From Propionibacteriaceae bacterium (GTDB lineage: Bacteria; Actinomycetota; Actinomycetes; Propionibacteriales; Propionibacteriaceae): a stretch of 64,000 nt of DNA. Location: NCBI GenBank assembly GCA_031271975.1, contig JAISUR010000037.1:310001-374000 (forward strand), given 5' to 3'. The notes beneath the pieces are model-generated. The model searched no databases and was not told the origin of the DNA. It worked only from the letters and a program-made list of their open reading frames with translations. This document shows, one piece after another, positions 60,471-64,000 of the stretch. Numbering within the stretch: position 1 is the first letter of the stretch; each line of letters begins with the position of its first letter. The translations under genes were made by a program, and so were the position numbers.

Positions 60471-61138
60471 TGCGTGAGGTTGATCCGCATGATGGCGGCG
60501 TGCGCGTGCAGCACCAGTTGCATCACTTCGCCGGGCAGTTGGCGCGAGGCTGATGGGTTGCGGCGCAGATACGGCGTGATCGCCTGCTCGACCAAACCGA
60601 CTTCGCGCTCGGCCGCCTGCTTGACCACGCGCAAGTGCCGCGCGTCCATGCCGTAGGCGGCCAGCTTGCGCGAGATCACCGCGATGGTGAGTTGGTCGCG
60701 GCCGTAGTAGACCGTGCCGCGTCTGGGAGCGATCAGGCCCGCCCGTTCCAATTCGCTCAACGCCGGCTCGCTGAGCCCGCTGGCCCGCAGCAGATCCCGG
60801 CGGGTCATGCGGATCGCCCGCCGCGGCGGCGCCGGGCGGGTCGCCGTTTCCGGCTCTGGATCGGATTTCTCCTGGCCCGGTATTTCCTCCCCGCGATCCA
60901 TCCTGTCGAGGTGTTCGCGGATGACTTTCAAGGGAAGATAGTGGTTCTTCTGCGCGTCGAGAACATAGCGCAGGCGCTCGATGTCAGATTCGGCGTAGCG
61001 GCGGTAGCCGGACGGCGCGCGTTCCGGGGAGATCAACCCCTGGTCCTCCAAGAAGCGGATCTTGGAGATGGTCACATCGGGGTACTCCGGCTTGAGCAGG
61101 GCCATAACCGCCCCGATGCTGCGCAGCCCGATAGCCAT
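60467..61138 (-). CDS. ftsR: MerR-family regulator FtsR
   Basis: 223 residues. N-terminal winged helix TISKIRFLEDQGLISPERA with GYRRYAESDIERLRYVL, a Pro/Glu linker, and a second helix-turn-helix-like region (TRRDLLRASGLSEPALSEL). It matches mycobacterial Rv1828 and corynebacterial FtsR, which activates ftsZ there. The regulatory target here is inferred. Its ATG directly abuts the GarA-like gene's stop. Confidence 0.9.
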   Translation of the reverse strand: MAIGLRSIGAVMALLKPEYPDVTISKIRFLEDQGLISPERAPSGYRRYAESDIERLRYVLDAQKNHYLPLKVIREHLDRMDRGEEIPGQEKSDPEPETATRPAPPRRAIRMTRRDLLRASGLSEPALSELERAGLIAPRRGTVYYGRDQLTIAVISRKLAAYGMDARHLRVVKQAAEREVGLVEQAITPYLRRNPSASRQLPGEVMQLVLHAHAAIMRINLTQ

Positions 61139-61621
61139 TTACTGTCCCGGCCGGTTGTCGAAGAAGATCATCCGGAACTTGCCGATCTGCACGGTGTCGC
61201 CGCGGCGCAGCGCGACCTCGCCGTCGATCAGCGTCTGGTTGACGTAGGTGCCGTTGAGGCTGTTCTCGTCACTGACCCAAACGTAGCCGTCGCGCTTCGT
61301 GAAACGCGCATGGTGCCTGGAGACGGTGATGTCGTCCAGGAAGACGTCACAGCGTGGATGGCGGCCGGCGACAGTCACGTCGTCGGCGAGCAGGAAGCGC
61401 TCCCCCGCCTGCGATCCGCGCACCACCATGAGCATCGCGGCGCCCTCGGGCAGCACGTCGACCGCGTTTTGCGCCTCCTCGCCAAGATCGTCCATAAACA
61501 ACTCGTCGGCGATCGGGATGTCCTTGGTGGTTTCTCCGCTCGTCTTGTCCAGGCTGGCGCCGCAGTGAGGGCAGAAATTGGCGTCCTCACCCACGTCATG
61601 TCCGCAAACCGGGCATTTCAT
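61139..61621 (-). CDS. garA: FHA-domain protein (GarA/OdhI-like) with N-terminal zinc ribbon
   Basis: 160 residues. N-terminal zinc ribbon (Cys3, Cys6, Cys17, Cys20), then the phospho-acceptor-like GETTKD (Thr31, Thr32), then an FHA domain with GRHPRCDVFLDD (Arg87), SRHHARF (101-107) and SLNGTYVN. In mycobacteria GarA is phosphorylated in an ETTS motif by PknB/PknG and controls 2-oxoglutarate metabolism. The motif and gene order support that role; the zinc ribbon is an addition. It has a strong GGAGAGGAGG site. Confidence 0.92.
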   Translation of the reverse strand: MKCPVCGHDVGEDANFCPHCGASLDKTSGETTKDIPIADELFMDDLGEEAQNAVDVLPEGAAMLMVVRGSQAGERFLLADDVTVAGRHPRCDVFLDDITVSRHHARFTKRDGYVWVSDENSLNGTYVNQTLIDGEVALRRGDTVQIGKFRMIFFDNRPGQ

Positions 61622-61642
61622 GGCGTCCTCCTCTCCGGGGGG

Positions 61643-62020
61643 CTATTCGGCCAGTTTGGCGTACTCCTCCGAATCGAGAAGCCCGTCCAATTCGGCCGGA
61701 TCGGATAACTCCAACTCGAACAGCCAGCCGTCGCCGTACGGGTCGGAATTGATCAATTCGGGGGTGGCGGCCAACACTTCGTTCACCGCTGTTACCACGC
61801 CGCTGGCCGGCGAATACACATCGGAAACGCTCTTGGTCGATTCCAACTCCGCGCAAGCGTCACCTTTGGCGACAGTGTCCGAGAGCCGGGGCAAGGACGC
61901 GTAGACGATGTCACTCAGCGCGTCGGCTGCGAATTGCGTGATGCCGACACGCGCGATGTTCTCTGAACCGACGCGAATCCATTCGTGCTTGTCGGTATAG
62001 CTCAAGTCGTCTGGAAACAC
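61643..62020 (-). CDS. gcvH: Glycine cleavage system H protein
   Basis: Lipoyl carrier shuttling the aminomethyl group between GcvP and GcvT. 125 residues from the GTG at 62020; a longer in-frame extension runs into pgsA and is rejected. DLSYTDKHEWIRV at the N-terminus and lipoylated Lys63 in ELESTKSVSDVYSP. Separated from gcvP by four regulatory genes, an arrangement shared with mycobacteria. Confidence 0.96.
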   Translation of the reverse strand: MFPDDLSYTDKHEWIRVGSENIARVGITQFAADALSDIVYASLPRLSDTVAKGDACAELESTKSVSDVYSPASGVVTAVNEVLAATPELINSDPYGDGWLFELELSDPAELDGLLDSEEYAKLAE

Positions 62021-62054
62021 CTCATGCCTTTCCCTAAACGTGATCGTTAGGTAC

Positions 62055-62060
62055 AGCCTA
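62055..62060 (-). promoter_or_regulatory. Putative -10 element for gcvH
   Basis: TAGGCT on the minus strand overlaps the TAG stop of pgsA, giving a start site about 28 bases before the gcvH GTG. GGAAAGG lies downstream. Confidence 0.35.
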
Positions 62061-62654
62061 GCGCGAATCGGTAACTGGGAACCTGGAGAACACGTCGAGA
62101 CCTTGCCGCAAGTAGAGCAGCGCCGACCACCAATACAGGACGCTGCCCCAGATCGCGCAAGTCCAGCCCAGGACTTTGAAGAACAACTGCCACGGCTGGT
62201 CACCGAAGCCGAGCAGGACACACGGAAATGCGTATAGCAGCAAGAATGTCGCCGCCTTACCGATGAAATGCACTGGAAGGCTGGAAAAGCCGCGCTTGCG
62301 CAGACCCGGCCCCAGAACCAACCACATCGTGAGATCGCGGCCGACCAGAATGGCGACCCACCACCACGGAACGATTCCCCGAAAGAGGAACGCGACCAGC
62401 GCGGCGAGCGTGTACAGCCGGTCGGCGACAGGGTCGAGCACCTGCCCCAATCTAGAGCGTTGGTTGAGGCGCCGGGCAAGATATCCGTCCAGATAGTCCG
62501 TCAGCGACCCGACCGCCAAGACAACAACCGCGAGCACATCCGAATGGCTCTCCAGCAGCAGCCACAGGAACAGCGGTACGCCCAGCAGGCGAATGAACGA
62601 CAAAACGTTGGGAACTGTGAGAACCCTGTCAGTGTCGTACGGCTCGCCTGTCAC
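62058..62654 (-). CDS. CDP-alcohol phosphatidyltransferase (PgsA2-like)
   Basis: Membrane enzyme transferring a phosphatidyl group from CDP-diacylglycerol to an alcohol. 198 residues with about five helices. Signature D53-x2-D56-G57-x2-A60-R61-x8-G70-x3-D74-x3-D78 is complete. RVLTVPNVLSFIRL and FSSLPVHFIGKAATFLL resemble mycobacterial PgsA2 (Rv1822) more than the inositol-phosphate synthase that usually follows the HIT gene. The alcohol acceptor is uncertain. GTG start five bases after the HIT stop. Confidence 0.9.
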   Translation of the reverse strand: MTGEPYDTDRVLTVPNVLSFIRLLGVPLFLWLLLESHSDVLAVVVLAVGSLTDYLDGYLARRLNQRSRLGQVLDPVADRLYTLAALVAFLFRGIVPWWWVAILVGRDLTMWLVLGPGLRKRGFSSLPVHFIGKAATFLLLYAFPCVLLGFGDQPWQLFFKVLGWTCAIWGSVLYWWSALLYLRQGLDVFSRFPVTDSR

Positions 62655-62659
62655 GGCCT

Positions 62660-63196
62660 CTACTGTAGCCAGGCGTTCGCAATCTTGTTGCGCGTATCCC
62701 CTAATAGTTCCGGCATTGCCTTTGTCTGGCCGATGATCGGAAAGAAGTTCGCGTCGCCGTGCCAGCGCGGCACGACGTGCTGGTGCAGGTGGGCCGCGAT
62801 GCCCGCCCCGGCCAACTGGCCCTGGTTGATTCCGAGGTTGAATCCGTGCGGTCCGGAAACGCGCCGCAGCACTTCCATCGCCCGCTGGGTGAGCGCCCCG
62901 ATTTCAGCGACCTCGGCTGCTTCCAAATCCGTGTAGTCGGCTACGTGGCGGTACGGGCACACCAGCAGGTGGCCCGGCGAGTACGGGAACAGATTCAGCA
63001 CCACATACGCACTCTGGCCGCGATGCGCGATCAGGCCATCGGCATCCGACTTGCCGGGAACGGCGCAAAACGGGCACTGTTCGGCGCTGGCGTCGCTGGG
63101 CCGGCCCGCACCATCGATGTAGGCCATGCGGTGTGGCGTCCACAGCCGCTGGAAACCATCCGGCTCGCCTGCCAGCATGTACCCGTCTTCGGTCAC
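62660..63196 (-). CDS. HIT-family hydrolase (AP4A phosphorylase-like)
   Basis: 178 residues from the GTG at 63196, which overlaps the thrS stop (GTGA) and has GAGGG upstream; ATG 63178 is an alternative. Zinc-binding [20 protein letters not shown] and the histidine triad [10 protein letters not shown]. In mycobacteria the equivalent gene next to thrS encodes a diadenosine tetraphosphate phosphorylase. That fits a role in clearing AP4A made by ThrRS; substrate inferred. Confidence 0.92.
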   Translation of the reverse strand: MTEDGYMLAGEPDGFQRLWTPHRMAYIDGAGRPSDASAEQCPFCAVPGKSDADGLIAHRGQSAYVVLNLFPYSPGHLLVCPYRHVADYTDLEAAEVAEIGALTQRAMEVLRRVSGPHGFNLGINQGQLAGAGIAAHLHQHVVPRWHGDANFFPIIGQTKAMPELLGDTRNKIANAWLQ

Positions 63197-64000
63197 TTCG
63201 CCCTCGAATCGATCGCCCGCCGCACTTCGGCGACGGCCGACTCGGGGCTCACGCCGTTGTTCTGCGAGCCATCGCGGTAGCGGAACGAAACCGTGCCCGC
63301 CGCGACGTCGTCGTCGCCTGCGATAAGGATATACGGGACTTTTTGCTTGGTGGCGTTGCGGATCTTCTTCCCGAAACGGTCGTCGGAGTAATCGATGTCG
63401 ACGCGGATGCCAGCCGCCTTGAACTGCGCCGCCACCTGCTCCAAGTAGGCGATGTGGCCCTCGTTGACCGGTAACGCCAACACCTGGACCGGGGCCAGCC
63501 AAGCCGGGAAGGCGCCGGCGTAGTGCTCGGTCAGCACGCCCATGAAACGCTCAATGGAGCCAAACTTGGCCGAGTGGATCATCACCGGCCGCTGGCGCGT
63601 GCCGTCGGCCGCGGTGTATTCCAACTCGAAACGCTCCGGCTGGTTGAAGTCGTACTGAATCGTCGACATCTGCCAAGTGCGCCCGATGGCGTCCTTGGCC
63701 TGCACGGAGATCTTCGGCCCGTAGTATGCGGCGCCGCCCGGATCGGGCACCAGGTCCAGCCCGGATTCGAGGCCCACCTGCTCCAACACTGCGGTGGCCA
63801 CCGCCCAATCCTCGTCGGACCCGATGAACTTGTCCTTCTTCTTGCCGTCCTCGTCGCGCGTGGACAGTTCCAGGTAGAAGTCATCCAGGCCGAAGTCGCG
63901 CAGCAATTCCAAAATGAAGCCCAGCAGGTGGCGCACCTCGTCCGCCGCTTGCGAGGCCATCACATACGAATGCGAATCGTCCTGGGTGATGGAACGCACG
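63193..64000 (-). CDS. thrS: Threonyl-tRNA synthetase (partial, C-terminal part)
   Basis: Class II synthetase charging tRNA-Thr. The last 268 codons plus the stop are present; the N-terminal TGS and editing domains lie beyond position 64000. [12 protein letters not shown] (motif 2 region), [32 protein letters not shown] (motif 3) and the anticodon-binding domain ending [11 protein letters not shown]. The motif 2 end is SHSYV where actinobacterial enzymes as I recall have AHIFC. A small Lys-rich insertion (DEDGKKKDK) precedes FIGSDEDW. Confidence 0.95.
   Translation of the reverse strand, partial: VRSITQDDSHSYVMASQAADEVRHLLGFILELLRDFGLDDFYLELSTRDEDGKKKDKFIGSDEDWAVATAVLEQVGLESGLDLVPDPGGAAYYGPKISVQAKDAIGRTWQMSTIQYDFNQPERFELEYTAADGTRQRPVMIHSAKFGSIERFMGVLTEHYAGAFPAWLAPVQVLALPVNEGHIAYLEQVAAQFKAAGIRVDIDYSDDRFGKKIRNATKQKVPYILIAGDDDVAAGTVSFRYRDGSQNNGVSPESAVAEVRRAIDSRAK

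Overview
This window is a stretch of core chromosome from a high-GC actinobacterium. The evidence is gene order. alaS-ruvX-mltG-aroC-aroB-efp-nusB-carAB, yajC-secD-secF-apt, ruvCAB next to yebC, hisD-C-B-H-A, hisI-trpE-C-B-A-lgt, gatC-A-B with an ACT-domain neighbour, and gcvH-garA-ftsR-DUF151-merR-gcvP are all arrangements I know from Actinomycetota. GTG starts are common, junctions are tight (ATGA/GTGA overlaps), and several genes look leaderless. The 6-phosphofructokinase is the pyrophosphate type known from propionibacteria. That hints at Propionibacteriaceae or a relative, but I cannot fix the genus.

Layout. 1-12119 (minus): carbamoyl-phosphate synthetase (carB is cut by the window edge), nusB, efp, a PaiB-like flavoprotein, aroB, aroC, mltG, ruvX, alaS and two small membrane proteins. 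12196-20280 (minus): a K+ channel, apt, the Sec accessory genes secF-secD-yajC, then ruvB-ruvA-ruvC behind a clear LexA box, and yebC. 20330-24732 (minus): priA/hisA, hisH, hisB, hisC, hisD. 24752-26487: a DUF554 membrane protein and ybaK on the plus strand, converging on a small membrane protein. 26498-42608: dnaE, a proline-rich membrane protein (plus), gltD/gltB, lgt, trpA-B-C-E and hisI. 42688-45413 (plus): serC, serA and a small membrane protein. 45462-48100: a lipoprotein tyrosine phosphatase divergent from a receptor-type Ser/Thr kinase. 48101-56203: gatB-A-C (minus), an ACT-domain protein (plus), a YciO/Sua5-like protein (minus), a MalY/PatB-type lyase and PPi-phosphofructokinase (plus), and YihY (minus). 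56207-64000 (minus): gcvP, a repeat-rich spacer, a MerR regulator, DUF151, FtsR, a GarA-like FHA protein, gcvH, a CDP-alcohol phosphatidyltransferase, a HIT protein and the C-terminal part of thrS.

How the genes work together. Most of the window makes amino acids (Arg precursor, aromatics, His, Trp, Ser, Glu, Gly cleavage) and supports translation (alaS, thrS, gatCAB, ybaK, efp), export and DNA repair. PriA links the his and trp genes, because no separate trpF is seen. Several genes normally found in these clusters are missing from their usual places: aroK, aroQ, relA, hisF, trpG, trpD and rpsD.

No tRNA, rRNA, CRISPR array, insertion sequence or phage gene was recognised, and no intergenic gap exceeds 300 bases. 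I found no clear-cut new defence or biosynthetic system. The most interesting items are the kinase/phosphatase pair, the serC-serA pair of non-actinobacterial type, the mirror-symmetric divergent promoter at 52685-52719, the SOS box and the repeat-bearing spacer upstream of gcvP.
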